A DNA stretch of 64,000 nucleotides from Clostridia bacterium (GCA_017623615.1 JAGAOT010000026.1:38650-102649), one strand, 5' to 3'. Shown: positions 8,265 to 17,160, counted from the first letter of the stretch. Program-made: numbers and translations. The notes: generated by a model not told the origin, from the sequence alone.

Positions 8265-9044
8265 CTAAGCGTATGTTACAAGAAGATAGATAATCAGCAT
8301 GTGCAAGGGGTAGAATGCATAGAAACCGTATTGCATGATTTTGCTCGATTTGCCTTTTCTTCCGCCGTAAAGCCAGATGGGAATGAGCGCAAACACGGCA
8401 AAGCCCTGCGTTGCAATTTCATAGGTTTTTCCGAAAAGCTCAACGGATATAAACTGACCTTCGTAAAGAACAAAATTCATAAGAACCATTGCAATCAGCT
8501 GCAATAACCAAGCAAACGGGAATCCGCGGAAAAGATAAAACATAACAACCGTCAAAAATCCCCAGAAGCCGTAGTCGGGGAAGCCGATGAATGCACCGAG
8601 GCAAATGGGTATCAACAGAAGAACTGTTTTGGTGATTGTCTTTGCGGTTTTATCTTTTCTTGCTTTGTCGATAAGGGTGATTGCAAGAAGACCGAGAAGC
8701 AGGGTGAAGAGCACATTCTGGTGGTAGGGATAAAACCAGTTTCCGCCATAGAAAAGATTAAACGGGATTTCGCTTATGAGAGCAAAACCGAGCAGGCGGA
8801 ATATGTATTTTTTCAGGTTTGATGTGTGGACAAAGCCTTCGGAAATCATAAATGCAAATATCGGGAAGGTCATTCTGCCCACATAGGTCATCCAGTCATT
8901 GCCCGGCACAACCTTTGCCCACAAGTGGTCGCAAATCATGAATGCCATTGCAAGAATGCGGAGCATGTTTGAGGTTAATCCGCCGAAAGGCTTTTTGATA
9001 AGCGGGCTGTTTGTCGGAAGCTTTTTTACAAATTCGCTTTTCAT
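8265..9044 (-). CDS. TraX family membrane protein
   Basis: A 259-aa polytopic protein with about eight helices. LRILAMAFMICDHLWAK near the start, GRMTFPIFAFMISEGF (about 60-75) and the terminal YAFYPLHMLIIYLL are TraX (PF05857) features. The founding member acetylates F-pilin, and the fold is related to acyltransferase-3 enzymes; in Clostridia the family is common in chromosomes and not tied to conjugation, so transfer of an acyl group to an envelope molecule is an inference. It is the first gene of a two-gene unit with 7901-8254. Confidence 0.85.
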   Translation of the reverse strand: MKSEFVKKLPTNSPLIKKPFGGLTSNMLRILAMAFMICDHLWAKVVPGNDWMTYVGRMTFPIFAFMISEGFVHTSNLKKYIFRLLGFALISEIPFNLFYGGNWFYPYHQNVLFTLLLGLLAITLIDKARKDKTAKTITKTVLLLIPICLGAFIGFPDYGFWGFLTVVMFYLFRGFPFAWLLQLIAMVLMNFVLYEGQFISVELFGKTYEIATQGFAVFALIPIWLYGGRKGKSSKIMQYGFYAFYPLHMLIIYLLVTYA

Positions 9045-9059
9045 AAATATTTCCCCTTG

Positions 9060-9087
9060 ATTTTATTCTAAATATTTAAAGTTACAA
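9060..9087 (-). promoter_or_regulatory. Promoter of the TraX-like gene
   Basis: Minus-strand TTGTAA, 16-base spacer, TAAAAT, ending 16 bases before the start codon. Confidence 0.5.
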
Positions 9088-9113
9088 AACAATGCACAAA
9101 TTATTACAATTTT

Positions 9114-9145
9114 ACTAAAAAAACCGGCAGGTGTTGTATCTGCCG
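9114..9145 (-). terminator. Terminator of the SDR/Gfo operon
   Basis: On the minus strand CGGCAG and CTGCCG enclose a 9-base loop and are followed by GG and seven T, just past the SDR stop codon. Confidence 0.75.
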
Positions 9146-9152
9146 TTTTTTT

Positions 9153-10001
9153 TTATACGCCTGAATATGCCGAGAAACCGCCGTCAACCGCAAGAACAAC
9201 GCCGGTGATAAAGCCGGAATACTGTTCGTCGCAGAGGAAAACAAGCGCGCCAGTCAAATCCTCGGGAACGCCGAAGCGGCGCATGGGTGTGTGGGTGATG
9301 ATTTTGTTTGAACGCTCCGTGAGTGAGCCGTCATCGTTATAAAGAAGCTTTGCGTTCTGGATTGTTGAGAAAAATCCGGGGGCGATTGCGTTAACGCGAA
9401 TGCCGACATCCGCAAAGTGAACCGCCATCCACTGTGTGAAGTTGGAGATTGCCGCCTTTGCCGCAGAATATGCGGGGATTCTTGTGAGGGGCTTGAAGGA
9501 ATTCATTGAGGAAACGTTGAGAATTGTTGCGTTTTCTCTGCCCACCATGTCCTTTGCAAAGCACTGCGTTGTGAGAAGTGTGCCAAGGAAGTTGAGGTTG
9601 AAAACAAATTCAATTCCCTTTGCATCAAGGTCAAAGAATGTTTTAACGCCCTCTGCCTTTTCAGCCATATCCTTGAGCTCAAGAGTGTCCTTTGTTGTTG
9701 TGCCGAGAGGTGAATTGCCGCCCGCACCGTTGATAAGAATGTCGCAGATGCCGAGCTCTGCGGTAACCTTTGCCTTTGCCGCTTCAAGGCTTTCAGCCTC
9801 AAGAACGTTGCAGCCTACTGCAAGAGCCGTGCCGCCGTCGGCAACGATTTCGTCAACAACCTTCTGTGCAGCTTCTTCACGAAGGTCAAGAACGGCAACC
9901 TTAACGCCGAGCTTTGCAAGGTCTTTTGCGAAGCCGCTGCAAAGAACTCCGCCGCCGCCCGTGATAACGGCAACTCTGCCCTTTAAATTTTCATGAAACA
10001 T
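9153..10001 (-). CDS. SDR oxidoreductase, D-mannonate oxidoreductase-like
   Basis: Short-chain dehydrogenase of 282 aa. The Rossmann motif reads TGGGGVLCSG, followed by ILINGAGG (NNAG position), NVSSMNSF (catalytic Ser) and YSAAK (Tyr and Lys). The long insertion after the NAG motif (about 93-130) and FFDLDAKGIEFVFNLNFLGT resemble the Bacillus YjmF/UxuB-type reductases of the glucuronate/galacturonate route, which interconvert D-fructuronate and D-mannonate. It is last in a three-gene operon with two Gfo/Idh/MocA proteins, so oxidation or reduction of a sugar acid or keto-sugar is likely; the exact substrate is not proven. Confidence 0.82.
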   Translation of the reverse strand: MFHENLKGRVAVITGGGGVLCSGFAKDLAKLGVKVAVLDLREEAAQKVVDEIVADGGTALAVGCNVLEAESLEAAKAKVTAELGICDILINGAGGNSPLGTTTKDTLELKDMAEKAEGVKTFFDLDAKGIEFVFNLNFLGTLLTTQCFAKDMVGRENATILNVSSMNSFKPLTRIPAYSAAKAAISNFTQWMAVHFADVGIRVNAIAPGFFSTIQNAKLLYNDDGSLTERSNKIITHTPMRRFGVPEDLTGALVFLCDEQYSGFITGVVLAVDGGFSAYSGV

Positions 10002-10015
10002 TTTGTTTTCTCCTT

Positions 10016-11023
10016 TTATTCTATTTCAATGCTTTCGCCCGATTTTGAGGAAATGTAGCAGGAGGCAACAATCTGCGCTGCCCTGCCGCCCTCAATGGCA
10101 TCAATTTCGAATTTCTTGCCCGATTTCAGGCAGTAATAATAATCTTCTATAAGCACCGAGTGACCCGAGCCCCAGTAACGCTGACCGTGATAAACGGCTT
10201 CGGTTTCAAATTCGGATTCGGTGACTTTGCCGTCATTTGTGATGATAAAAAGCTTTTCGCCTTCAATTCGGAGCTTTCCTTTTTCAAGGATGATTTCGAT
10301 GAACACATCGGAATTTTCCGCAAAAGCAAGGGTTGCATAAAATATGGCGGTGACACCGTTTTCAAGCTCCATGAGCACGCTTGCGGTGTCCTCAACCTCA
10401 ATTATTCCCTTGAGGTGGTCGTTTGAAACATGAGCGGTAACTTTTTTGCATTTTCCGCCGAGATATTGCACCAAATCCATTGTGTGGATGGACTGATTTA
10501 TGAGCACTCCGCCGCACTCCTTGTCAAGAGTGCCGTGCCAGTCATCGCTGTAGTAATTCTCGCCGCGTTCCCATGTAACAAAGGCTCTGACGGCTTTGAC
10601 CTTGCCCATTTCTCCCGAATCGATTATCTTTTTTGCTTCCTGAACGCAGTTGTTATATCTGTTCTGGAAGCAGATTCCGAGCTGCTTTCCGCTTTCTGCT
10701 TCGGCTTTGCGAAGCGTTTCGATTTCCTCAAGCGAAACCGAGCAGGGCTTTTCCAAAAGAACGTTGATGCCCTTCTTCAAAGCCTTGACAGCCATGGGAG
10801 TGTGAAGATAATGGGGTGTGCAGATGTGAACGGCATCGAGTTTTTCGTTTTCAATCAGCTCATCAAAATCGTAATAAGCTTTTGCACCGTATTCCGCCGC
10901 CATTGCATCTGCCCTTTCGGGCTTTATGTCGGCAACCGCAGCAATTTCAATATCGGGAATTTCGCTCAACGCCTTGAAGTGCATTTTGGAAACGCTGCCG
11001 CATCCTGTAACAGCAACTTTCAT
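10016..11023 (-). CDS. Gfo/Idh/MocA family sugar oxidoreductase
   Basis: An NAD(P)-dependent oxidoreductase of 335 aa. The Rossmann fold opens with VAVTGCGSVSKMH, and the family catalytic lysine stands in LLEKPCS (about residue 92). ECGGVLINQSIHTMDL gives the substrate-side His/Asp pattern. AAGGAAGTG lies six bases before ATG 11023, which is preferred to the GTG three codons upstream. It lies 17 bases after the fusion gene and 14 before the SDR. Members oxidise sugars or inositols at one hydroxyl; a 3-keto intermediate is plausible. Confidence 0.87.
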   Translation of the reverse strand: MKVAVTGCGSVSKMHFKALSEIPDIEIAAVADIKPERADAMAAEYGAKAYYDFDELIENEKLDAVHICTPHYLHTPMAVKALKKGINVLLEKPCSVSLEEIETLRKAEAESGKQLGICFQNRYNNCVQEAKKIIDSGEMGKVKAVRAFVTWERGENYYSDDWHGTLDKECGGVLINQSIHTMDLVQYLGGKCKKVTAHVSNDHLKGIIEVEDTASVLMELENGVTAIFYATLAFAENSDVFIEIILEKGKLRIEGEKLFIITNDGKVTESEFETEAVYHGQRYWGSGHSVLIEDYYYCLKSGKKFEIDAIEGGRAAQIVASCYISSKSGESIEIE

Positions 11024-11040
11024 GGGTAACACTTCCTTTA

Positions 11041-13059
11041 TCAGAATGTTGAGGACATATCGGCCTGTACCTGTGCGGTAACAACCTTTTTGTCCGCTTT
11101 GCCTGCAGCGATTTTCTTCTGAAGCTCTGCATAGTAGAGGTCCTCGTCAACGGGAAGCTCGATTTCCTTGCCGAGCCATGCGGAAAGGTGAGCTGCGTTG
11201 GAGATTGAAAGACCTCTGATGCCTTCTTCGCCCTTTGCGGTGAGTTCTTCTCCACGGAGAACGGCAGCCGCAAACTTGTTGCAGACCTCGGAATGCTGCT
11301 TGTTCATGCCGTCGGTTTCAACCTCAATCCATTCTCCGTCAATCCGGCCGAAGCCTTCCGAAGCGGTTGCACAATGCTCGGAAACTCTGCCTTCGAGCTT
11401 ATAGAGCATGAGCTTGTTGTTTTCGCAGACAAGCTTGCCGCCGTCAAGAGTGATTTCAAAGCGGTTTGTGCCGGGGCAGTCGCCTGTTGTTGTTATGAAT
11501 GTGCCTGTTGCACCGTTTTCGTATTCAACATAGATTGTAACGTCATCTTCAACCTCGATGTCGTGCCATTTGCCTTCGTGAACGAAAGCCTTGACTTTCA
11601 CGGGCAGACCGCAAATCCACTGCCAGAGGTCAAGATTATGGGGGCACTGGTTAAGCAGAACGCCGCCGCCTTCGCCCTTCCAGGTTGCACGCCATCCGCC
11701 TGAATTATAATAAGCCTGTGTGCGGTACCAGTCGGTGATAATCCAGCTCACACGGCGGATTTCGCCAAGCTCGCCGCTCTGAACAAGCTCACGCATTTTT
11801 CTGTAAACGCAGTTTGTACGCTGGTTATACATAATTCCGAAAACAAGGTCTGTTTTTGCGGCAGCCTCGTTCATTTCACGAACCTGCTTTGTATAAACGC
11901 CTGCGGGCTTTTCTGTGAGAACGTGAACACCCTTTGAAAAAGCGTACTGTGCGATGGGGGGGTGGTCATAGTGGGGAGTTGCGATAAGTGCAACGTCAAC
12001 CTCGCCGCTGTCGATGAGAGCTTCTGCGGTGTCAAAGGTTTTGAGTGAGGGCATGAGTGCCTTTGCGGCATCAAGTCTTTCGGGGTTGATGTCTGCAACG
12101 GCTGTTATGCGAAGCTCTTTATGCTTGCCCTGAAGGTGCTTATTGATGTGGGATGTGCCCATGTTGCCTACGCCGATTATGCCGAATCTTACGGGCTGAA
12201 CCTTTTCAACAATCTTGTGGATTGCGGAGCAGGCAGCGGCAAAAGAAGTTTGGTTGTCGGGATAAACGAACTTGCTGTTCATTTTTGATGCGGTTGAATC
12301 GTCGGGCTCAAGGTTATCAAGACCCTCAAAGACTCTCAAATGAGGCTCAACCGAAAGGAAATATACCTTTTCTTCCTTGTCGAGAGCTGCGATGATGTCT
12401 TCAAGATGACCGTCGCCCTCGCCTGCGGGCACAACAGTATCGATTTCTGCAATGCAGTCTTTTATGTGCATATATGTAATGCGGTCTTTGAGGAGCTTAA
12501 AGCCCTCTGCGGTGTCGCAGCCGCACTGAATGTAGTTTGAGGGGTCAAAGATAACGCCCATTCTGTCGCCGAAATGCTCGGCAAGCTCAACGCATCTGTC
12601 ATGGATATCGCCGTAGATGCCCTTTTCGTTTTCGTGGCAGCAGAGAATACCGTGCTCGTTGGAGTAGTCAACCATAGCGGTAAGTCTTCTGTAAACCTCG
12701 TCTTTATATTCGTCAATGCTCTGACCCTTTGTGAAGAAGAAGCTGAACATTCTGATATATTTTGTTTCAAGAACCTTTGCGACCTCAACGGTCTGCTTGA
12801 ATGCTTCAAAATGAGGCTCAAAATCATCGTCGATTTCGATTTTGCCGTAGTGTGAGCCGATTGAAGAAACCTTCATGCCGTTATCGTCAAGAAGTTTTTT
12901 GAGCTCCTTTGCTTCTTCAACGGTGAAATTTGAAATGTTTTTGCCGTTAACGTTACGAAGCTCAATGTATTCGATGCCGTTTGCTTTGCAGGCATCTATC
13001 TGCTCAAGAATGTCGGGCGAAGCTTCGTCTGCGAAAGCGGAAAATAAAAATTTTGCCAT
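11041..13059 (-). CDS. Two-domain fusion: TIM-barrel sugar isomerase + Gfo/Idh/MocA oxidoreductase
   Basis: One uninterrupted 672-aa reading frame holding two enzymes normally encoded separately. Residues 1-285 are a xylose-isomerase-like TIM barrel (AP_endonuc_2) with metal-ligand type motifs CHENEKG, FDPSNY, MHIKDC and SVEPH. Residues 291-672 start a fresh Rossmann fold (VRFGIIGVGNMGTSH), contain TEKPAG with the catalytic Lys and GGGVLLNQCPHNLDLW. The link EKVQP is short. Such pairs act in succession on keto-sugars or inositol in other bacteria: dehydrogenase oxidises, isomerase/eliminase rearranges. It heads the operon, after a good GGAGG site, with a promoter at 13096-13123. Confidence 0.9.
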   Translation of the reverse strand: MAKFLFSAFADEASPDILEQIDACKANGIEYIELRNVNGKNISNFTVEEAKELKKLLDDNGMKVSSIGSHYGKIEIDDDFEPHFEAFKQTVEVAKVLETKYIRMFSFFFTKGQSIDEYKDEVYRRLTAMVDYSNEHGILCCHENEKGIYGDIHDRCVELAEHFGDRMGVIFDPSNYIQCGCDTAEGFKLLKDRITYMHIKDCIAEIDTVVPAGEGDGHLEDIIAALDKEEKVYFLSVEPHLRVFEGLDNLEPDDSTASKMNSKFVYPDNQTSFAAACSAIHKIVEKVQPVRFGIIGVGNMGTSHINKHLQGKHKELRITAVADINPERLDAAKALMPSLKTFDTAEALIDSGEVDVALIATPHYDHPPIAQYAFSKGVHVLTEKPAGVYTKQVREMNEAAAKTDLVFGIMYNQRTNCVYRKMRELVQSGELGEIRRVSWIITDWYRTQAYYNSGGWRATWKGEGGGVLLNQCPHNLDLWQWICGLPVKVKAFVHEGKWHDIEVEDDVTIYVEYENGATGTFITTTGDCPGTNRFEITLDGGKLVCENNKLMLYKLEGRVSEHCATASEGFGRIDGEWIEVETDGMNKQHSEVCNKFAAAVLRGEELTAKGEEGIRGLSISNAAHLSAWLGKEIELPVDEDLYYAELQKKIAAGKADKKVVTAQVQADMSSTF

Positions 13060-13095
13060 AAAACAACCTCCAAGCGGTATTTTTTTTACATAGTT

Positions 13096-13123
13096 ATTTT
13101 ACCATTTTTTCATCATATTTCAA
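13096..13123 (-). promoter_or_regulatory. Promoter of the fusion/Gfo/SDR operon
   Basis: Minus-strand TTGAAA, 16-base spacer, TAAAAT. No obvious operator palindrome sits beside it. Confidence 0.55.
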
Positions 13124-13150
13124 GTATATTATGAAATATTTTTTTATAGA

Positions 13151-13174
13151 GTAGGGCGGAGGATTGCTCCCGCC
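13151..13174 (+). repeat. GTAGGG-capped palindromic unit (weak member)
   Basis: GTAGGG at 13151-13156 merges into GGCGG, which pairs with CCGCC at 13170-13174. The layout is that of the 995-1221 units, but the stem is short. Confidence 0.4.
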
Positions 13175-13197
13175 GAAGCAACCGGCAGATAAAATAA

Positions 13198-13226
13198 AAA
13201 ACGGCAGGAGAAAATCCTGCCGTTTT
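13198..13226 (-). terminator. Terminator of yebC
   Basis: Perfect 12-bp stem AAAACGGCAGGA with TCCTGCCGTTTT around a 5-base loop, 18 bases past the yebC stop; a T-rich run follows on the minus strand. Confidence 0.85.
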
Positions 13227-13244
13227 ACTGTTTTTAACTCGATT

Positions 13245-13985
13245 TTATTCTGCGTCGTCAGCGTTTTCCCAGTTGTGCCATACAGCCTGGATATCGTCGT
13301 TATCGTCAAACATTTCAAGCATCTTTGCCATGTTCTTGATATCGTCGGGATTTGTGAGTGCTGTGTATGTTGAGGGAACATATTCAACCTCTGCGGAAAC
13401 AAAAGCGTAGCCCTTTGCTTCAAGGTCTTCTCTGACCGCACCGCAGTCGTTGGGCTCTGTTCTGATTTCAAAAACGCCTTCGTCGTCTGTGATGAAATCG
13501 GTTGCGCCTGCTTCGAGAGCATCTTCCATAAGCTTATCCTCGTCAACGCCCTCTGCCTCAACAACAAGAACGCCCTGCTTTGAGAACATGAACGAAACAC
13601 AGCCGCTCTGGCCCATGTTTCCGCCGTATTTGTCGAAATAGTGGCGAACATCGCCCGCTGTTCTGTTGCGGTTGTCGGTGAGTGCCTCAACGATAACTGC
13701 AACGCCTGAGGGACCGTAGCCCTCATATACGATTTCTTCGTAGTCTGCGCCGCCGGTTTCGCCCGCAGCCTTTTTGATTATTCTTTCAATGTTGTCGTTG
13801 GGAACATTGTTTGCCTTTGCCTTTGCGATAACGTCCTTGAGCTTGGAGTTGGAAGCAGGGTCGGGACCGCCCTCGCGAACAACAACAGCGATTTCTCTGC
13901 CAATCTTGGTAAAGATTTTAGCTCTCTGGTTATCGGTTTTTTCTTTCTTTCTCTTAATTGTGCTCCATTTGGAATGGCCTGACAT
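13245..13985 (-). CDS. yebC: YebC/PmpR family regulatory protein
   Basis: A 246-aa protein of the YebC/TACO1 family, starting MSGHSKWSTIKRKKEKTD, the invariant head. GGPDPASNSKL, GYGPSGVAVIVEALTDN and the central GCVSFMF also match. Members bind DNA as regulators or, by recent work, act on ribosomes stalled at proline-rich stretches; which applies here cannot be told. The acidic end (DNDDIQAVWHNWENADDAE) is usual. It is monocistronic, with a near-consensus promoter and a strong terminator. Confidence 0.96.
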   Translation of the reverse strand: MSGHSKWSTIKRKKEKTDNQRAKIFTKIGREIAVVVREGGPDPASNSKLKDVIAKAKANNVPNDNIERIIKKAAGETGGADYEEIVYEGYGPSGVAVIVEALTDNRNRTAGDVRHYFDKYGGNMGQSGCVSFMFSKQGVLVVEAEGVDEDKLMEDALEAGATDFITDDEGVFEIRTEPNDCGAVREDLEAKGYAFVSAEVEYVPSTYTALTNPDDIKNMAKMLEMFDDNDDIQAVWHNWENADDAE

Positions 13986-14025
13986 TTAAAAAACCTCGCT
14001 TTTTTATACTTTAATTAACCTTGTT

Positions 14026-14055
14026 ATTATATAACAGCATTTGCATGCTTGTCAA
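14026..14055 (-). promoter_or_regulatory. Promoter of yebC
   Basis: Minus-strand TTGACA, 18-base spacer, TATAAT, packed directly against the end of the upstream lipoprotein gene (stop at 14059). Confidence 0.7.
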
Positions 14056-14058
14056 GAA

Positions 14059-14448
14059 TTAGTTATCTACTTCGTGTCTGATGAGGAACTTTGTGCCGTC
14101 AACAACGGGGGTTACGCCCTCCTGCTGAACAACGGGTGAAGAGCCGTCGGCTTCAAAGGTGAGGTAATCTTTATTGATTTCAAAGAAGAAAACCTTTTCA
14201 CCGTCCTCGCATGTCAGCTTGAGAAGATTTTCCTCAACCGAATATGTTCCCCTTTCCGATGAGCCGCCGAAGCCCTCATAGGAAAAAGTGAATTCGCCGC
14301 TTTCTTTAAGATAGAGCTTTGGATATGTCTGAACACTTTCTTCGGGGCAGTATATGCCGTAAACAAGGTCGGTCTGGGGAATGGTTTTTGCGCATGCGCT
14401 GAGCATAAGCAGAGCCGCCGCCAAAACTATGCAGAAAATCTTTTTCAT
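14059..14448 (-). CDS. Small lipoprotein, unknown function
   Basis: A 129-aa protein with a type II signal peptide (MKKIFCIVLAAALLMLSAC; lipobox LSAC, Cys19) so it should be anchored on the outer face of the membrane. The mature part is beta-rich, with repeated strand-turn units (GEFTFSYEGFGGSSERGTYS, LLKLTCEDGEKVFFFEI), a lipocalin-like small-barrel look seen in many clostridial lipoproteins. I do not recognise a family. It is last in the obg-mrnC-yitT run, 14 bases after the yitT stop. Confidence 0.7.
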   Translation of the reverse strand: MKKIFCIVLAAALLMLSACAKTIPQTDLVYGIYCPEESVQTYPKLYLKESGEFTFSYEGFGGSSERGTYSVEENLLKLTCEDGEKVFFFEINKDYLTFEADGSSPVVQQEGVTPVVDGTKFLIRHEVDN

Positions 14449-14462
14449 GATATTTTTCTCCT

Positions 14463-15332
14463 TTAGATTGATTTGTTAAAGCCCTCGCCGAGTATTTCAT
14501 TGGCTTCGCTGACGATGATAAACGTTTTATCGTCAATGGACTTAACAATTTTGAGTATTCCGGAAATTTCGTGCTTTCTGGCAACACAGATAAGAATGTT
14601 TTTGCCCTTGCCCGTGTATGCGCCGGTTGCGGGTACGATTGAAACACCGCGCGGTGAAGCGGCAACCATCGCCTTTGAAACCTCATCTGCCTTGTCGGTA
14701 ACAATCATCAGCATTTTGCCGTTGCCCGTGCCGTAGATGAGAGCGTCAATAACCTTTGTACTTACAAAAATCATGATTATTGCGTAAAGACCGCTTTCGA
14801 TGCTCTTGAAAACAAACATTCCCGAGGCAACCACAACCGCATCCGCAATCATAACGATTGTGCCGACGGTGATGTGCGGCCATTTTTTGTGAACAAGCCT
14901 GCCGACGATGTCCGTGCCGCCGCTTGTTGCGCCCGTTATCATTATAAGACCCAAACCCGCGCCCTGAAGCAGTCCGCAGAAAAGAGCGGCAAGAATGTTA
15001 TCGCCTTCATAGGGCGGGGCAAAAATCGCCGTAACGTCAAGCGCGGTTGAAAGCAAAACCGTTACCCAAAGCGTTCTTGCAACAAGCTTTTTGCCCAAAA
15101 ACAGCCACATGAGAATGAGAAGCGGGATGTTGAGCACAAGGTTAACCGTACCCACGGGCCACTCGAAAAGGTGGTTAAAAATAACCGCAACGCCCGTTAT
15201 GCCGCTTTGCGCTATTGAATTCGGTATTGAAAAGCTGTTAACGCCGAATGAATAGAGCAGACAGCCGACTATCCAAATTGCGTTGTTTTTAAGCAGCTCA
15301 AATGCCTTTGTTTTGTTCATATATTTATTCAC
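14463..15332 (-). CDS. YitT family membrane protein (DUF161 + DUF2179)
   Basis: A 289-aa protein with five to six helices in the first 200 residues (motifs NSFSIPNSIAQSGITGVA and TGATSGGTDIVGRL) and a soluble DUF2179 domain (about 205-285, with GRGVSI-like ASPRGVSIV and KHEISGILKIVKSID). The physiological role is unknown; the family is often present in many copies in Firmicutes. GTG 15332 has GAGGG eight bases upstream and overlaps the end of mrnC by 8 bases; ATG 15320 is the alternative. Overlap implies translational coupling. Confidence 0.9.
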   Translation of the reverse strand: MNKYMNKTKAFELLKNNAIWIVGCLLYSFGVNSFSIPNSIAQSGITGVAVIFNHLFEWPVGTVNLVLNIPLLILMWLFLGKKLVARTLWVTVLLSTALDVTAIFAPPYEGDNILAALFCGLLQGAGLGLIMITGATSGGTDIVGRLVHKKWPHITVGTIVMIADAVVVASGMFVFKSIESGLYAIIMIFVSTKVIDALIYGTGNGKMLMIVTDKADEVSKAMVAASPRGVSIVPATGAYTGKGKNILICVARKHEISGILKIVKSIDDKTFIIVSEANEILGEGFNKSI

Positions 15333-15732
15333 CGTCAGAACCCTCGCTGCAAATTTTATTATAAAGGAATTTAATTCTGTCGATATCGCTTTTCAGCCAG
15401 AGCCAGCCGAAAAGGCTTTCAAGCCCCGTTGCGTAGTGGTAGTCCGCGCTCGAGGCGTTTTTCGGTATTCCGCCCGTATGCGCATTCCTGCCGCGCTTGA
15501 AAACGGCTGTTTCGTCCTCTGTCAGCAGGGGCATGATTTTTTTGATGCTTGCCGCCTGCGCCGATGCGCAAACTCTTTTGCTTGCCATGGAGTGCAGAGC
15601 GTTGACGGGTCTGTTAGCCTCGCACACAAGCTCACTTCTGACAAGCAAATCAAAAACCGTGTCGCCGACAAATGCAAGCGTAAGCGGGCTGATTAACGAA
15701 GCATCAACGCTTTTTTCGAGTAATGTGTTCAA
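15325..15732 (-). CDS. mrnC: Mini-ribonuclease III
   Basis: RNase III-like endonuclease lacking the dsRNA-binding domain, which matures 23S rRNA ends in Bacillus. LAFVGDTVFDLLVR carries the catalytic acidic residue, and KRGRNAHTGG with SSADYHYATGLESLFGWLWL is the family signature. No ATG is available: TTG 15732 follows GGGGG at six bases and is chosen (135 aa), while TTG 15747 directly abuts the obg stop. It sits in a tight cluster with obg and yitT. Confidence 0.92.
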   Translation of the reverse strand: MNTLLEKSVDASLISPLTLAFVGDTVFDLLVRSELVCEANRPVNALHSMASKRVCASAQAASIKKIMPLLTEDETAVFKRGRNAHTGGIPKNASSADYHYATGLESLFGWLWLKSDIDRIKFLYNKICSEGSDGE

Positions 15733-15747
15733 TATTTTCCCCCGCAA

Positions 15748-17019
15748 TCAGTTAACAAAGTCAAATTCAAGGTCATAGATGGAAACCGTGTCGCCCTCGT
15801 TGATTCCTCTTTCGCGCAGGGCATCAATTATGCCGCTTGAAATAAGAACGCGCTGGAAATACTGAAGCGATTCATAGTCGTCAAGGTCGGTGCGCTGAAG
15901 AATTTTGAGAAGCCACGGAGCCTCAACAAAATAAATATCGTCCTCAACGCGGATTGTAAAGCCTTTATCCGTCTGTTTTTCAAACATCTCAACGGGAATT
16001 ACCTCGGCTTCGTATTTCTTAATCGGGGGAAGGGTCTGCAGCTTGTTCCATACCGCAGATATAAGAGCCTCCGTGCCCTCGGTAATCGGAGCGCACATTG
16101 TGTGGTATTCATAGCCCTTTTCCGTAAAATATTTTTCAAGCCTTTCAAGCTGCTCATCCGTTGCAAGGTCTATCTTGTTTGCCGCAACAATCTGCGGACG
16201 CTTTGCAAGCTCAGGGTCAAACTTTTCAAGCTCTTTGTTGATTATTTCGAAATCCTCAATGGGGTCTCTGCCCTCGCTGCCCGCCGCATCAACAATGTGA
16301 ACAAGCAGCCTGCAGCGGTCAACGTGACGCAAAAATTCGTGACCCAAGCCAACACCGTCGCCCGCGCCCTCGATAAGACCGGGAATATCAGCCATAACAA
16401 ACGAGCTTCCCTCGCCGAGAGAAACAACGCCCAGAACGGGGGTGAGGGTTGTGAAATGGTAGTTTGCAATTATCGGTTTTGCCTGGCTGACAACGGAAAC
16501 AAGCGTTGATTTGCCAACGTTCGGGAAGCCCAAAAGACCCACGTCTGCAAGAAGCTTGAGCTCAAGGTTAACTTCCCATTCTTCACCCGGAGTGCCGTTT
16601 TTGGCAAAACGGGGAACCTGCCTTGTGGGGGTTGCAAAGTGGGGGTTGCCCCAGCCGCCTCTGCCGCCCTTTGCGGCAATGAACTCCTCCATGTCGGACA
16701 TATCCGCCATGATTGCGCCGCTCTCAACCTCTCTTATAATTGTTCCTCTGGGAACTTTGATTATGAGGTCTTCGCCGCCTCTGCCGTTTTTGCGCCCGCC
16801 TGAGCCGTTTTCGCCGTTGGAAGCGGTGTATTTCCTTTTGTAGCGGAAGTCCGCAAGCGTTGCAAGGTTGTCGTCAACCTTAAAAACTATGTTGCCGCCC
16901 TTGCCGCCGTCGCCGCCGTCGGGTCCGCCCGCGGCAACATATTTTTCTCTGCGGAAGCTGACGGCTCCGTTGCCGCCGTTGCCCGCTTTTATTTTTATTT
17001 TCGCAATATCAACAAACAT
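15748..17019 (-). CDS. obg: GTPase Obg (CgtA)
   Basis: Essential GTPase in 50S assembly and stress/sporulation control. The N-terminal glycine-rich Obg fold is clear (KAGNGGNGAVSFRREK, GGPDGGDGGKGG), then the G domain with GFPNVGKS (164-171), DIPG and NKID, and a C-terminal OCT domain (about 340-423) ending in a VSIYDLEF strand. ATG 17019 follows AAAGGAAAG; the longer reading upstream is unsupported. It leads the obg-mrnC-yitT-lipoprotein operon from the promoter at 17059-17087. Confidence 0.97.
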   Translation of the reverse strand: MFVDIAKIKIKAGNGGNGAVSFRREKYVAAGGPDGGDGGKGGNIVFKVDDNLATLADFRYKRKYTASNGENGSGGRKNGRGGEDLIIKVPRGTIIREVESGAIMADMSDMEEFIAAKGGRGGWGNPHFATPTRQVPRFAKNGTPGEEWEVNLELKLLADVGLLGFPNVGKSTLVSVVSQAKPIIANYHFTTLTPVLGVVSLGEGSSFVMADIPGLIEGAGDGVGLGHEFLRHVDRCRLLVHIVDAAGSEGRDPIEDFEIINKELEKFDPELAKRPQIVAANKIDLATDEQLERLEKYFTEKGYEYHTMCAPITEGTEALISAVWNKLQTLPPIKKYEAEVIPVEMFEKQTDKGFTIRVEDDIYFVEAPWLLKILQRTDLDDYESLQYFQRVLISSGIIDALRERGINEGDTVSIYDLEFDFVN

Positions 17020-17058
17020 AAACTTTCCTTTTCTTTCAAACAAAATTATACAGTATAA

Positions 17059-17087
17059 ATTATACCCCATAATCTATCGTTTTACAA
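17059..17087 (-). promoter_or_regulatory. Promoter of the obg operon
   Basis: Minus-strand TTGTAA, 17-base spacer, TATAAT, in the divergent region with the DUF512 gene. Confidence 0.65.
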
Positions 17088-17151
17088 TAGCTTTTAATAT
17101 TAAAAAATTTAAAGATTTACAAATAATTTACTATTAATTTTTAAAAAAGTG

Positions 17152-17160
17152 TGTTATACT
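17152..17160 (+). promoter_or_regulatory. Extended -10 promoter of the DUF512-der-ruv operon
   Basis: TGTTATACT is a TGN-extended -10; no good -35 box lies 16-18 bases upstream. Confidence 0.45.
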
